64,000 nt of DNA from Chitinophaga pinensis (GCA_945863605.1 CAMAZP010000002.1:62001-126000), one strand, 5' to 3'. Counted from the first letter of the stretch, positions 16,085-25,494 are shown. The notes: generated by a model from the letters alone, not told the origin. Translations and numbers: made by a program.

Positions 16085-16942
16085 ATGATGCGATTATTAA
16101 TTCTAAGTTACCTTTTCTTTATTTCAACGCATATTTTTACTCAAAAAGAAAACGCTTTTGTGATTTACAAAGCAAATGGTAAAAAGGCTAGTTACAAGCA
16201 AATGAAAGTATTGGCGCTTGAAAATCAGTTGGTGTTTTTTGGAGAATTTCACGATAATCCGATTTCACATTGGTTAGAATATGAATTAATGCTTGACTTA
16301 TTCGCCGTGCATCAATCGAATTTAGTTTTGTCGTTTGAAATGTTTGAACAAGATCAACAAACTATTTTAAATGATTATTTAAATGGAAAACTGAATGACA
16401 GACAATTCAAAGACTCGTGTCGCCTTTGGCCAAATTATGAAACAGATTATAAGCCACTTTTAGATTTTGCAAAAGAAAAACAACTGAAAGCAATCGCTGC
16501 TAACATCCAACGGAAATATGCTTCGTTACTTTTTAAAAAAGGAAGGGCAGCTCTAGATACTTTATCTCCACTCATTAAATCGCAAATGGCTGCAGTTGAT
16601 TTTCCAATTGACACCACTCTTTCGCAATATCAGGCCGTGAAAGAAATGGGGGCACACATGGGAGCAAATATGGTGGAAGCACAAGCAATCAAAGACGCGA
16701 CAATGGCCAAGTTTATTCTAGCTGCAATGAAAAAAGACACTAGAGTCCTTCATTTCAACGGCGCTTTTCATTCGGATTTTAAACAAGGTATTTTGTGGTA
16801 TATCTGGAAAGAAAAACCCGAAACTAAAATTATGACTATTACAACGGTAACACAAAACAACATTTACAAACTAGAAAAAGAAAACGTTGGAAAAGCGGAT
16901 TTCATTATTTGTGTGCCTGAAACAATGACAAGGACACATTGA
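16085..16942 (+). CDS. ChaN-family protein (haem-binding/TIKI-like fold)
   Basis: Signal peptide (1-20) and the ChaN/DUF399 signature FFGEFHDNPISHWLE near residues 55-70, followed by SFEMFEQDQQ and CRLWPNYETDYKPLL. HFNGAFHSDF near the C-terminus is the second conserved block. Family members are periplasmic or lipid-anchored, bind haem in some bacteria and resemble TIKI peptidases. No lipobox is seen here. It is divergent from the FadL gene across an 81-bp gap, so the two promoters face away from each other. Confidence 0.82.
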   Translation: MMRLLILSYLFFISTHIFTQKENAFVIYKANGKKASYKQMKVLALENQLVFFGEFHDNPISHWLEYELMLDLFAVHQSNLVLSFEMFEQDQQTILNDYLNGKLNDRQFKDSCRLWPNYETDYKPLLDFAKEKQLKAIAANIQRKYASLLFKKGRAALDTLSPLIKSQMAAVDFPIDTTLSQYQAVKEMGAHMGANMVEAQAIKDATMAKFILAAMKKDTRVLHFNGAFHSDFKQGILWYIWKEKPETKIMTITTVTQNNIYKLEKENVGKADFIICVPETMTRTH

Positions 16943-16975
16943 TAGATTAAGAATTAAATATCCTTAACTTTACAC

Positions 16976-17281
16976 ATGCGTGAAGAAGATAAACGTTCCT
17001 CAGACGAACAACCCTTAAAAGAAATCATTGATAAATTCTTAAAAGCTTACTCTTTAGAGCATAAGATGAAAGAATACGATGTGATAGAAAACTGGCCAAT
17101 TTTGATGGGAAAGGCAGTTGCTTTTAGAACGAAAGAAATTACAATTTCCAATAAAAGAATGCGCTTGGTTATCGATTCTTCTGTGATGCGTGAAGAATTA
17201 CTTTTCGGCAAACAACTAATCATAGATCGCGTGAACGATTTCGCTGGTTTTGAAATTATAAATGATATTTGGTTTGTCTAA
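16976..17281 (+). CDS. DUF721/DciA-like protein
   Basis: A short (101 aa) cytoplasmic protein of the DUF721 family. The block VIENWPILMGKAVAFRT (about 40-57) and LVIDSSVMREELLFGK match DciA-type KH-like domains, which in other bacteria help load the replicative helicase. TAACTTTA at 16965-16972, a -7-like box, ends 3 bp before the ATG, so a leaderless transcript is possible. Confidence 0.8.
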   Translation: MREEDKRSSDEQPLKEIIDKFLKAYSLEHKMKEYDVIENWPILMGKAVAFRTKEITISNKRMRLVIDSSVMREELLFGKQLIIDRVNDFAGFEIINDIWFV

Positions 17282-17603
17282 AAGGTATCTTTTTTTTGAG
17301 TATTCGCAGTAATACCAGTAAAATACTTTAATGTTGAAAATCAAGAATTTAATCGAAGTGAGAGCTATTTTGTAAATATTAGCGAACAATCTTCGGCCTT
17401 GAATTTCTAGGTTTTAATTACTGCAATGAAACTGGTAATTTTTAAAATTTCTGTAAGAACATTTTTGAAAAATTTCAGTTTCAGAAAGGAGTTAAAATTG
17501 TTCGCAACGAGTTATAACTATTTACAGAACAAAAAATTGCGAACAAAAAGAAATTCAGAGCCTAGATTTTTTGTTTCTTTTTGATCATGTAAAAAGAAAG
17601 GCT
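17282..17603. other. Intergenic stretch with an inverted repeat, no gene seen
   Basis: I find no plausible ORF or RNA gene here. TTGTTCGCAA (17498-17507) and TTGCGAACAA (17537-17546) form a 10-bp inverted repeat with a 29-bp spacer, and a third related word (GCGAACAAT) is at 17382-17390. It may be a regulatory hairpin, a small RNA or a decayed element. Confidence 0.4.
17574..17599. terminator. AT-rich terminator-like hairpin
   Basis: TTTCTTTTT (17574-17582) pairs perfectly with AAAAAGAAA (17591-17599) across an 8-base loop. It lies just past the stop of the secreted hydrolase gene (minus strand). The low GC of the stem limits confidence. Confidence 0.45.
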
Positions 17604-18284
17604 TTATTTTTCAAACTGAAACAACCACTCATACAATTCATCCGATCTAAAAACGCGTTCTAAATCGCCATGATTTGCTCCTGGAACAATTGTAAATTTT
17701 AAATTTTCATCGGTACAAGCTTTGATAGCATTCACCATTTTTTGCGATTCACTTAAAGGAACAGCAGCATCTCTATTTCCATGTTGAATCCAGATTGGAA
17801 TCGTTGATAAAGCAGCGCCATCTTTTGGGTTTCCACCACCACAAAGTGCAACAGCAGCAGTTACAATTTCAGGGTAAGCACCCGCAAAACCCAAAGTTCC
17901 GTATGCTCCCAAACTCATTCCTGCAACATAAACACGATTGGTGTCCGTATCAAAAGTGCGTTGTACAAATTGTAAAACTGATAAGATTTTTTTTGGTTCC
18001 CAGGATTTTCCTGCAGGAACTTGTGGGGCAATAACAATAGCTGGTATGGAGCGACCTTTTTCTATTTCGTGGATAACTCCATATTTTTTAACGAGTTCTA
18101 GATTGTTACCCGACAGACTTCTTCCGTGTAAAAAAATTAAAATTGGTGGTTTGCTTTTTAATACGCTATCTGAAGGAAGATGCAGCCAAAAAGGATATTC
18201 TGCTTGATTATAAATGGGTTGTAATTGCGCTTTTGATACGAATTGAAAACTTAAAAACAAGAATAGAAGAATGCTTTTTTTCAT
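17604..18284 (-). CDS. Secreted alpha/beta-hydrolase (dienelactone/phospholipase-carboxylesterase type)
   Basis: Signal peptide (1-19) then a compact 205-residue hydrolase. HGRSLSGNN forms the oxyanion loop, GMSLGAYG carries the nucleophile Ser, GNRDAAVP the Asp and GANHGD the His, so the catalytic triad is complete. The size matches stand-alone esterases or the catalytic core of polyhydroxybutyrate-depolymerase-like enzymes. No T9SS tail is present, so it is probably periplasmic. The exact substrate is unknown. Confidence 0.82.
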   Translation of the reverse strand: MKKSILLFLFLSFQFVSKAQLQPIYNQAEYPFWLHLPSDSVLKSKPPILIFLHGRSLSGNNLELVKKYGVIHEIEKGRSIPAIVIAPQVPAGKSWEPKKILSVLQFVQRTFDTDTNRVYVAGMSLGAYGTLGFAGAYPEIVTAAVALCGGGNPKDGAALSTIPIWIQHGNRDAAVPLSESQKMVNAIKACTDENLKFTIVPGANHGDLERVFRSDELYEWLFQFEK

Positions 18285-18374
18285 GGGGTACTAAATTAAG
18301 CCGAATAGCTAAAAGCTTGTGAATTAGTTGTCCACATCAAAAAAAAAGTTGCAAACAATAGCAATGGACTTCGA

Positions 18375-19064
18375 CTAGTTCATGTCAATTGGAGGGACAA
18401 CCTCTGGTATATCATTTTCTGAATCACGTTTCTTCAATAAATACCCTATTCCAAAACCACCACCAAAACCAAAACCAGTAGAAGCAACTTTTCGTGTTTC
18501 TACAAATAGATTTGCTGTCATATTATTTGAAAAAGAATAAGAAACTTTTGTCCCTAAAGAAACAGCATATTTGAGTTGACTGTAATTTTCTTTACGGTTA
18601 AACACCCAATCAATACCCAAAACATTTGCATAAGGAGCAATGTCCCAATGATATCCAATCGGAAAATGATAACTCACACCATCGGGACAAATCGTTAAAA
18701 GCACACCAGCTAAGGCACCCAAATAACCAAAATTAAAAGGATTATCGTCAGTATTACCTAAATCGTCTGTATTAGCTATTCCAGATATCAAACCAATAAT
18801 AAACATTGGTGGCCCAGCTAAAGAACCGATCGAGCCATGAATATGCGAGTAGCCATCTGTTCGGTATTGATACTCCAAATTATAATTCAATCCCAATTTT
18901 GGTTTCACCATCCATTCCATACTTACACCAATATTGAAATAATTATTTTTATCAATTATTCCAGTACTAGCTTTTCCGTATACATGAAAACGATGCTCAT
19001 TGAATTGTGCGTTTGAGTAATAAACATTTCCACAAATAACTAAAAGTAAAATCAGCTTTTTCAT
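18375..19064 (-). CDS. Predicted outer-membrane beta-barrel protein (229 aa)
   Basis: A signal peptide (1-19, VYYSNAQ) is followed by alternating amphipathic strands with aromatic girdles (LNYNLEYQYRTDGYS) and Gly-rich turns (GFGFGGGFGIGYLLKK), typical of small barrels. No named family is recognised. The acidic, proline-rich tail (PEVVPPIDMN) is unusual for a barrel terminus. It lies 31 bp downstream of the acylase gene on the same strand. Confidence 0.6.
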   Translation of the reverse strand: MKKLILLLVICGNVYYSNAQFNEHRFHVYGKASTGIIDKNNYFNIGVSMEWMVKPKLGLNYNLEYQYRTDGYSHIHGSIGSLAGPPMFIIGLISGIANTDDLGNTDDNPFNFGYLGALAGVLLTICPDGVSYHFPIGYHWDIAPYANVLGIDWVFNRKENYSQLKYAVSLGTKVSYSFSNNMTANLFVETRKVASTGFGFGGGFGIGYLLKKRDSENDIPEVVPPIDMN

Positions 19065-19095
19065 CTTTGAAAAGTAGTAAAAAAATAATTGAAAT

Positions 19096-21222
19096 TTAAT
19101 TCCCTGGCCTGTAAACTCTTTCTGCGTTTTTGAAAATCGTTTCTTTATCTAAGGTCATAACTTTTGTTTGTTGTTTGATCCACAATTTTAACTGATCCGT
19201 ATAATGTTTGCTTTCTGGATGCGCTGATGCACCAAAATTTGCTAAGGTTTCCAATCTTGCAACACCATTCTTATCATATTCAACAATCATTGTGTAAGTA
19301 TCACCAACAAAACCTTCGAATTTTCCGTCGCTTTCTCTTTTTTTACTGTAATTTGCTGCCAAAGCATCAGGAAACCCAGGCATTGGATATTCCTCTGTTC
19401 CACGTCGAATCACTTGTATATCTTTCAAAGGAACTTTTATCGTTTTAAAATTCTTTAATAAGTGCGCTTTCGTATTTGTTACTGCTTCAATTAAAAGAGC
19501 TTCGTCTAAAGGAACACCTTCAATAAAATTTTCAACTCCAGCTTTACATTTAGTAAAAATATAATCGATTGTAACCATGAAATAAGTTGCAGCCATAGAT
19601 TCTGGATTTGCCACTTTATTCCAATTTTGCATTTCAACTAAAATATCTTTAATTTCAGGATATTTGTTTGCATCGACTTTATAAATCACTGAAATTGATT
19701 GTAAAAAGTTACCGTCTTTTGGGTATTGATTATCGAATTTAATACGTTTCATATCGTCGAAGTTGACGCGTTCTTTTTCTTCAATCAACTCCATAAAACG
19801 TAAACTTCTATTGTTGTCTCCAGTGCGATAATCCATGTGGTCGTCCCAATCACCTTTAAGCATTTTACTATCTTCACAAGTTGCACTGTAGGGTGTATTG
19901 TTCATGTTATAAACATAACCGCAATCTGGATTTTTTACTTGTGGTAATTCTTCTTGTTTATAAAATTCTGTCCAAACAGCCTTCGAAGTATTTCCTGGTA
20001 CCACTTTACTCCACTCAAAATTGGTAGTTCTTTTTGGTACTATTCCGTTGTCGATGTATAATAAATTTTGTTCCTTATCTGCGTATACGATATTGAAACG
20101 TGGTAAAGCATTCATTTTTAACGCATCGTAGAATTCGTCGTAATTTTTTGATTTACACATTTTCCACCACTGCTCGCCAGTTCTAAATTCATTCATTGCT
20201 CCCCATCGCAAAGAATAAAAATCACCTCCTGGAGATTCTAAAGTTGGTCCGATTACACTTTGATAAAACTTCTTTTTAACAGTTATTGCAGGTAACCATT
20301 TTGCAATTTTAACTTTCAATTTTGCTTTTTTCGCTGTCAAATCTTTGAATTTCCCGTCAAATTCATATTGCATTTTATCTTCTGGATTCATTTTCAATTT
20401 ATAGGTATCCACTAAATCGTATTTATTCCACGTATGCGACCAACCAAGATTTTCATTTGTTCCAACAAAAACGCTTGTTCCACCGTGAAACAAAGCTCCT
20501 AAAACGTTCATGCCCTCTTCGCTCACTAAATGTGCTTCATACCAAGAAAACAACCCTTCAAATTTTACGTGTGGATTTACTACTAAAATTGGATTACCAT
20601 TTTCAGATTTCAAATTATTAACCGCAAAAGCATTGGATGCAAATGTAACTCCTAATGTATCGTATTTCCCTGCGGTTACATCTTTCAACTGGTCTTGAAG
20701 TGCCGTAATCAATGCACCGATATAGTGAAAAGTTGCAATTGCATCTACTGGAGTGATTGGAAACGCTTTTTTAACCTTAACCTCTTTTGGATGAGCTGCC
20801 GCGTAATCATTCAACCCTTTGCAATAACCTTCCAAATATGCTTTAAACGCTGGACTGATTTCTTTTTCATAGCGCAATTTTGCTTGTTCTGCAGAACCTA
20901 AAAATTGAACCACAAAATCCATAACCGCACCCTCTTTTCCTTTCCACATGCCAAGCATTCCTTTAGAGGGTAATAGGTTTTCTTGTATGGTATTAAAATC
21001 ATCTTCTGCATTTGCCCAAGCTAATCCATAAGCAACATCACAGTCTTTTTCGCCATAAATATGCGGAACACCCCATTCATCCCTTACAATCGTTACATGG
21101 TCTTTGTAATTTCTTTGTTGTGAAACAACAGGTGACAGATTAAGTAAAATTAGTATAAAAGTTAATGAGTTAGAAATATCAAAAACCCAACGATTTTGTA
21201 TCATATGAAAGATTTTATGCAT
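19096..21222 (-). CDS. Penicillin-acylase-family N-terminal-nucleophile hydrolase
   Basis: A secreted or periplasmic S45 acylase, processed into two chains. After a hydrophobic N-terminus (ATG 21222 or the later ATG MIQNRWVF), the alpha-chain begins with VTIVRDEWGVPHIYGE, the family opening motif. The beta-chain should start at the Ser of ASNAFAV (about residue 201), followed by NPHVKFEGLFSWYE and FVGTNENLGWSHTWN; SNAFAV replaces the more usual SNAWAV. Homologues deacylate beta-lactams, N-acyl-homoserine lactones or N-acyl amino acids. The substrate cannot be told from sequence. Confidence 0.88.
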   Translation of the reverse strand: MHKIFHMIQNRWVFDISNSLTFILILLNLSPVVSQQRNYKDHVTIVRDEWGVPHIYGEKDCDVAYGLAWANAEDDFNTIQENLLPSKGMLGMWKGKEGAVMDFVVQFLGSAEQAKLRYEKEISPAFKAYLEGYCKGLNDYAAAHPKEVKVKKAFPITPVDAIATFHYIGALITALQDQLKDVTAGKYDTLGVTFASNAFAVNNLKSENGNPILVVNPHVKFEGLFSWYEAHLVSEEGMNVLGALFHGGTSVFVGTNENLGWSHTWNKYDLVDTYKLKMNPEDKMQYEFDGKFKDLTAKKAKLKVKIAKWLPAITVKKKFYQSVIGPTLESPGGDFYSLRWGAMNEFRTGEQWWKMCKSKNYDEFYDALKMNALPRFNIVYADKEQNLLYIDNGIVPKRTTNFEWSKVVPGNTSKAVWTEFYKQEELPQVKNPDCGYVYNMNNTPYSATCEDSKMLKGDWDDHMDYRTGDNNRSLRFMELIEEKERVNFDDMKRIKFDNQYPKDGNFLQSISVIYKVDANKYPEIKDILVEMQNWNKVANPESMAATYFMVTIDYIFTKCKAGVENFIEGVPLDEALLIEAVTNTKAHLLKNFKTIKVPLKDIQVIRRGTEEYPMPGFPDALAANYSKKRESDGKFEGFVGDTYTMIVEYDKNGVARLETLANFGASAHPESKHYTDQLKLWIKQQTKVMTLDKETIFKNAERVYRPGN

Positions 21223-21363
21223 GCATAAAGTTAGAAATTTAAAAAAGAAAAGAACTGTAAAATAATAGGGCGGTTAAAATAAATGAGAAAGATGAGTTTT
21301 GATTAGTGATATCAATTAATAAAATACCTATCAATCAAATTTCAATTCGTATCTTCGTTTTCT

Positions 21364-21840
21364 ATGGAAAAGAAATTTCAATTCAACTATCAGTTATTAG
21401 ATTCTTGGAAATCATTGGAGGAAGAAGAACGTTATTTGGTATCAAAAGCCTATGAAGCAATGAATCGAGCTTATGCTCCTTACAGTAAATTCAAAGTCGG
21501 CGCTTCTGCTCAGCTCTCTGACGGAACGGTCATTTTGGGAAATAATCAAGAAAATATAGCTTATCCTTCTGGACTTTGTGCCGAGCGTGTGGCTTTATTT
21601 TATGCTGGAGCTAACTTTCCAAATGAAGCAGTTGAAACGATTGTTATTGTAGCGAAAGGGGATTTAATGCCTGACAAACAGTTGCTTTCACCTTGTGGTT
21701 CGTGTCGTCAAGTGATGTTAGAAACGGAAAACAGACAACAAAAACCGATGAAAGTCATTCTTATCAATCAGGATGATCGAACAATGGTTATAGAATCTGT
21801 TCAGCATTTATTGCCTTTTGGCTTTGGGACTTTTGATTGA
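21364..21840 (+). CDS. cdd: Cytidine deaminase
   Basis: Deaminates cytidine/deoxycytidine to uridine in pyrimidine salvage. Zinc and catalytic residues are visible in CAERVAL (Cys and Glu) and PCGSCRQ (the CxxC pair), with the substrate motif YAPYSKFKVGA upstream. The 158-residue length fits the homotetrameric/flavobacterial type. A -7-like box TATCTTCG at 21350-21357 ends 6 bp before the ATG. It is divergent from the acylase gene. Confidence 0.93.
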   Translation: MEKKFQFNYQLLDSWKSLEEEERYLVSKAYEAMNRAYAPYSKFKVGASAQLSDGTVILGNNQENIAYPSGLCAERVALFYAGANFPNEAVETIVIVAKGDLMPDKQLLSPCGSCRQVMLETENRQQKPMKVILINQDDRTMVIESVQHLLPFGFGTFD

Positions 21841-21871
21841 AAAATGATTCCTTGTAATTTGAAAAGACACT

Positions 21872-21943
21872 AAAAAAGATTCCTCTTTTTTGTCGGAATG
21901 ACTTTTAGCGTGGATGATTTGGCGAAAATGCTTTGCATTTTCG
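21872..21943 (+). terminator. Two consecutive hairpins after cdd
   Basis: The first is AAAAAAGA (21872-21879), loop TTCC, TCTTTTTT (21884-21891). The second is CGAAAATGC (21923-21931), loop TTT, GCATTTTCG (21935-21943), followed by AATTTTT. Both stems are perfect and the second has a T tract, so this is a likely terminator region. The rest of 21841-22079 holds no gene. Confidence 0.55.
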
Positions 21944-22052
21944 AATTTTTCTTCAAGTCTAAAGTTATTGAGAGCAAAATGAGGAATCCATTTAAATCTA
22001 AACTACAAAATATTATTACAAACAAATGACAAAGAAAGCTATCCTTCGCATT

Positions 22053-22060
22053 ATCTTTGT
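22053..22060 (+). promoter_or_regulatory. -7 box TATCTTTG upstream of DUF4494-pdxH-M16 operon
   Basis: An exact TAnnTTTG match 19 bp before the ATG at 22080. It is probably the promoter for the three-gene run that follows, whose genes overlap by single bases. Confidence 0.55.
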
Positions 22061-22079
22061 CGGCTAAAACATAAACAGT

Positions 22080-22718
22080 ATGAACAGTTGGTTTACCGTT
22101 AAAGTAAAATACACTAAACAATTAGAAAATGGAACATTCAAACGTGTTTCAGAACCTTATTTATTAGCTGCAATGACTTTTACAGACGCAGAAGCACGCA
22201 TCTATGAAGAACTTGGAACTACCATTCGTGGTGAATTTTTAGTGACAGGAATTGCACGCACAGATATTCACGATATTTTTCAATACGATGAGTCAGATAC
22301 TTGGTTCAAAGCAAAGATTTCTTACGATAAATTGGAAGAAGAAGGCGATAAAAAGAAAACGATTTCTCAAAACTTCTTAGTTTCTGCTGAAACAGTAAAA
22401 GAAGCTTATGAGCGTATCGTAGAAAGTCTTTCAACTTTAATGATTGATTATCAAATCACTCAAATTATTGCATCACCGATTGTAGATATTTTCCCATACA
22501 ATGATAGCGAAGTTGAATCGCCAGCAGCAAAAAGAATACTGCCAGAAATTGAGCACGAACCAAAAGCTGCAGGTAAAGTTTTCAGTGCTTCAGGTTCTGA
22601 TATCGATGACTTCGACGATGATATTGAAGAAGAAACAACTGAACAAAACAACGACGAAGACGAAGAGTTTGAAGGAAGTGAAATTTCTGATGAATATACA
22701 AACGAAGACGAAGATTAA
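22080..22718 (+). CDS. DUF4494 domain protein
   Basis: A conserved Bacteroidota protein of unknown function. Residues 1-140 hold two similar halves (NSWFTVKVKYTK and DTWFKAKISYDK), the signature of DUF4494. The C-terminal 65 residues are strongly acidic and low-complexity (DDFDDDIEEE, NNDEDEEFEG), probably disordered. The stop overlaps the pdxH start as TAATG, so it is translationally coupled to vitamin B6 metabolism, though a functional link is unproven. Confidence 0.85.
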   Translation: MNSWFTVKVKYTKQLENGTFKRVSEPYLLAAMTFTDAEARIYEELGTTIRGEFLVTGIARTDIHDIFQYDESDTWFKAKISYDKLEEEGDKKKTISQNFLVSAETVKEAYERIVESLSTLMIDYQITQIIASPIVDIFPYNDSEVESPAAKRILPEIEHEPKAAGKVFSASGSDIDDFDDDIEEETTEQNNDEDEEFEGSEISDEYTNEDED

Positions 22719-23365
22719 TGAGTGAATGGCTCAAAAAATTGCGAGATGAACATGGTAACTTTGACAAAGGTTCGCTAGAAATCACAGCTGGAAAAAACCC
22801 GTTTCATTTATTTTCAGAATGGTTTGATGAAGCCTATAACGTCAAAGAAAAAGAACCCAATGCTTTTGTGTTGAGTTCTGTCGATAAAGAAACGCTTCAA
22901 GCAAGTTCTCGCATTTTGTATTTGAAAGAATTACTCGATGAAAAATTCATTTTTTATACCAATTACAACAGCCAAAAAGGGAAGGAATTAGCTGAAAACC
23001 CTAAAATGTCAATGCTGTTTTTTTGGCCAACTTTACAACGCCAAGTGCGCATTGAAGGTTCGGTAGAAAAAGTAGAAGCATCTGTAAGTGATGCGTATTT
23101 TGCTTCACGACCGCGCGAAAGTCAACTAGGTGCTTGGGCATCTCAGCAATCTGAAATTCTTGAAAATAGAGAAGATTTAATCACCCGTTTAGAGTCATTA
23201 GAAAATCAATTTCCCAGTGAAGTGCAACGTCCACCGCATTGGGGAGGCTATGCTTTGAGTGCTACTCAAATTGAATTTTGGCAAGGTCGACCGTCGCGTT
23301 TACACGATCGTATTGTTTATGAAAACACCACAGACGATTGGAAAATTTACCGTAAAAACCCTTAA
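22718..23365 (+). CDS. pdxH: Pyridoxamine/pyridoxine 5'-phosphate oxidase
   Basis: An FMN-dependent oxidase that makes pyridoxal 5'-phosphate. Visible are FVLSSVDKETLQASSRILYLK (FMN/PLP region), NSQKGKELAENP, and the C-terminal block PPHWGGYALSATQIEFWQGRPSRLHDR, which carries the substrate-binding Arg/His residues. The length of 215 matches the family. It sits between DUF4494 and an M16 peptidase with single-base TAATG overlaps on both sides. Confidence 0.93.
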   Translation: MSEWLKKLRDEHGNFDKGSLEITAGKNPFHLFSEWFDEAYNVKEKEPNAFVLSSVDKETLQASSRILYLKELLDEKFIFYTNYNSQKGKELAENPKMSMLFFWPTLQRQVRIEGSVEKVEASVSDAYFASRPRESQLGAWASQQSEILENREDLITRLESLENQFPSEVQRPPHWGGYALSATQIEFWQGRPSRLHDRIVYENTTDDWKIYRKNP

Positions 23366-24597
23366 TGAAGCGATTTCAACCCTCCATACATACACTTCCA
23401 AATGGTGTGCGTGTAGTATATCTTTATGTACCAAACCAAGTTGCCCATTTGGGCTACTTTTTTGCCGCAGGTTCGCGCTTTGAAGCAGAAAACCAAGTTG
23501 GCTTGGCGCATTTTTTAGAGCATTGCGTATTTAAAGGAACACATAAGCGCAAAGCAATTTCTATTCTTTCTAGAATCGATTCTGTTGGTGGAGAATTAAA
23601 TGCCTACACAGCCAAAGAAGAAATGTGTTTACACGCCTCGTTTTCGAAAGAACATACCGCAAAAGCGATTGACTTATTGTCAGATATTTCGATTCATTCT
23701 ATTTTTCCCCCGAAAGAAATTGAAAAGGAAAAAGAAGTCATCCTCGACGAATTGAATTCGTATATGGACAATCCAGGTGAAAAGATTTTTGATGATTTTG
23801 AAGCAGAATTATTTAAAAATCATTCACTTGGAAACAACATTCTTGGGACGAAGGAAAGTGTTGAAAGTTTTACCTGTGCGGATTTAGAAAAATTTGTAAG
23901 TTCTTATTTCACTGCCGACAATTTGGTTATTGCTTTTGTTGGAAATGTTTCTTACTCGCGATTAGAAAAGCTGCTTTTAAATTCACTAGAAGGAATTCCA
24001 TTGACAGCTCAACGAAATGAAGTGGTGCCTTTTTTAGATTATAAACCTTTCCATATTCGAACGAAAGAAGCTAATTATCAAACTCACGGTGTAATTGGTG
24101 GAATGGCTCCGAGTTATAAAAGCGATAATCGAATTCCAATGTCCTTACTGATAAATTTATTGGGAGGTCCAGCTTTAAATTCGCGTTTGAATTTGACCGT
24201 TCGTGAAAAATATGGTCTTGCTTATACAGTTGAGGCAAGTTATAATACTTATGCTGACACTGGTTTTTGGCAAATTTATTTAGGTTCAGAATCTAAAAAT
24301 ATTGATAAAGCCATCGAATTGATTTACAAAGAAGTTAAATTACTGGAAACAAAAGAATTAACTTCAATTCAATTACATCGCGCAAAAGAGCAATTGAAAG
24401 GACATTTAGCTTTAGGAATGGATTCCAACTCTGGATTAATGCAAGGTTTAGGTAAAAGTATGTTGGCTTTTAATCAAATCGACACCTTGCAAGAAATGCA
24501 TCAAGGAATTGATAAAATAACAAGTAAACAACTTCTCGAGATGGCCGCAACGTTTATGAAAAGAGAAGCATGTTCAGAATTGATTTTTGATTGTTAG
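23365..24597 (+). CDS. M16 family zinc metallopeptidase
   Basis: A 410-residue processing-peptidase-like protein. The inverted zinc motif HFLEH is at about residues 48-52, with the downstream Glu (EKEKEVILDELNSY) as third ligand, so it is the active-subunit type. The second domain carries the family R/Y pair (LTVREKYGLAYTVEA). No signal peptide, so cytoplasmic. Coupled to pdxH by a TAATG overlap. Family members degrade small peptides or process precursors. Confidence 0.9.
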   Translation: MKRFQPSIHTLPNGVRVVYLYVPNQVAHLGYFFAAGSRFEAENQVGLAHFLEHCVFKGTHKRKAISILSRIDSVGGELNAYTAKEEMCLHASFSKEHTAKAIDLLSDISIHSIFPPKEIEKEKEVILDELNSYMDNPGEKIFDDFEAELFKNHSLGNNILGTKESVESFTCADLEKFVSSYFTADNLVIAFVGNVSYSRLEKLLLNSLEGIPLTAQRNEVVPFLDYKPFHIRTKEANYQTHGVIGGMAPSYKSDNRIPMSLLINLLGGPALNSRLNLTVREKYGLAYTVEASYNTYADTGFWQIYLGSESKNIDKAIELIYKEVKLLETKELTSIQLHRAKEQLKGHLALGMDSNSGLMQGLGKSMLAFNQIDTLQEMHQGIDKITSKQLLEMAATFMKREACSELIFDC

Positions 24598-24609
24598 GCT
24601 GTTCGAAAT

Positions 24610-24834
24610 CTATTCTTTTTTTTGAGTGAGGTAATATAAATTGACTAGTACAATTGCAACATTGGTTATAATAACTGGCACAGAACTTATTAAGGTTCCA
24701 TAAATAATGAAAAAGGCACAACCAAAGCTATTAATTACCCTTAAATAAGTGATTTTCTTCATTAGAAAAGAGATTAAAACCAAAGCCGAAGCTAAGTAAC
24801 CAATATAAGGTGTGTATTCTTGCATACAAATCAT
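24610..24834 (-). CDS. Small inner-membrane protein, YgjV-like
   Basis: Three hydrophobic segments in 74 residues (YIGYLASALVLISFL, SFGCAFFIIYGTLI, IITNVAIVLVNLYYL) match the short YgjV-type membrane protein family. The start could be 24834 or the internal ATG at 24825 (MQEYTPYIG), which fits the family better. Function unknown. It is divergent from purN. Confidence 0.7.
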   Translation of the reverse strand: MICMQEYTPYIGYLASALVLISFLMKKITYLRVINSFGCAFFIIYGTLISSVPVIITNVAIVLVNLYYLTQKKE

Positions 24835-24901
24835 TTTAGAAGTTGGAAAGATAACTTTTTTTGTTAGAATTGATGAATTAAAATTCCTTTTGTTTTTGAA
24901 T

Positions 24902-24909
24902 TATCTTTG
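24902..24909 (+). promoter_or_regulatory. -7 box TATCTTTG abutting purN
   Basis: A perfect TAnnTTTG match that ends 4 bp before the purN ATG at 24914. With a typical start a few bases downstream of the box, the mRNA would be leaderless or nearly so. This box also argues against the longer track start at 24812. Confidence 0.6.
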
Positions 24910-24913
24910 CAAA

Positions 24914-25483
24914 ATGCTAAAACAACGATTAAGTATTTTCATTTCAGGTAAAGGTTCAAATGCCATCAATTTAATCAACAGTTTTAAAAATTCTTCCGAT
25001 TTAGAAATAGTATGTGTTTTATCAACTAAAGTAAATGAATTAGTTGAAAATGTATGTTTAAGTGAACATATCAAATTTGAATTGATAGCTTCAGAATCTT
25101 TTAATTCTAAATATTTAGTTGATTTTTGCGATAAAAACACTATTGACTGGGTTATTCTCGCAGGTTTTTTGAAAAAAATACCTATTGAGTTGATTCAAAA
25201 ATACCCAAATAGAATCATCAATTTACATCCTTCGCTTCTTCCGAAATTTGGAGGAAAAGGAATGTATGGAATGAATGTACACAAAGCTGTAATTGATGCA
25301 AAAGAACCAAAATCAGGAATAACGATTCATTTTGTAAACGAAGAATTTGACAAAGGTGAAATCATTGCACAATTTGAAACAAAGATTGTTTTTGGAGAAA
25401 CGGAGAAAAGTTTAGCGAAAAAAATTCACGATTTAGAAATAACTTTTTTCCCAAAAGTTTTAAGAGAATTGGTTACTCAGTGA
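24914..25483 (+). CDS. purN: Phosphoribosylglycinamide formyltransferase
   Basis: Transfers a formyl group from 10-formyl-THF to GAR in purine synthesis. The ATG at 24914 gives the family N-terminus (LSIFISGKGSNAINLI). The catalytic block NLHPSLLPKFGGKGMYGMNVH contains the Asn-His pair, and SGITIHFVNEEFDKGEII supplies the Asp. At 190 residues it matches PurN rather than PurU. The final residues run into the divergent-stop region before a peptide-binding lipoprotein. Confidence 0.93.
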   Translation: MLKQRLSIFISGKGSNAINLINSFKNSSDLEIVCVLSTKVNELVENVCLSEHIKFELIASESFNSKYLVDFCDKNTIDWVILAGFLKKIPIELIQKYPNRIINLHPSLLPKFGGKGMYGMNVHKAVIDAKEPKSGITIHFVNEEFDKGEIIAQFETKIVFGETEKSLAKKIHDLEITFFPKVLRELVTQ

Positions 25484-25494
25484 TTTGGAAAAAA

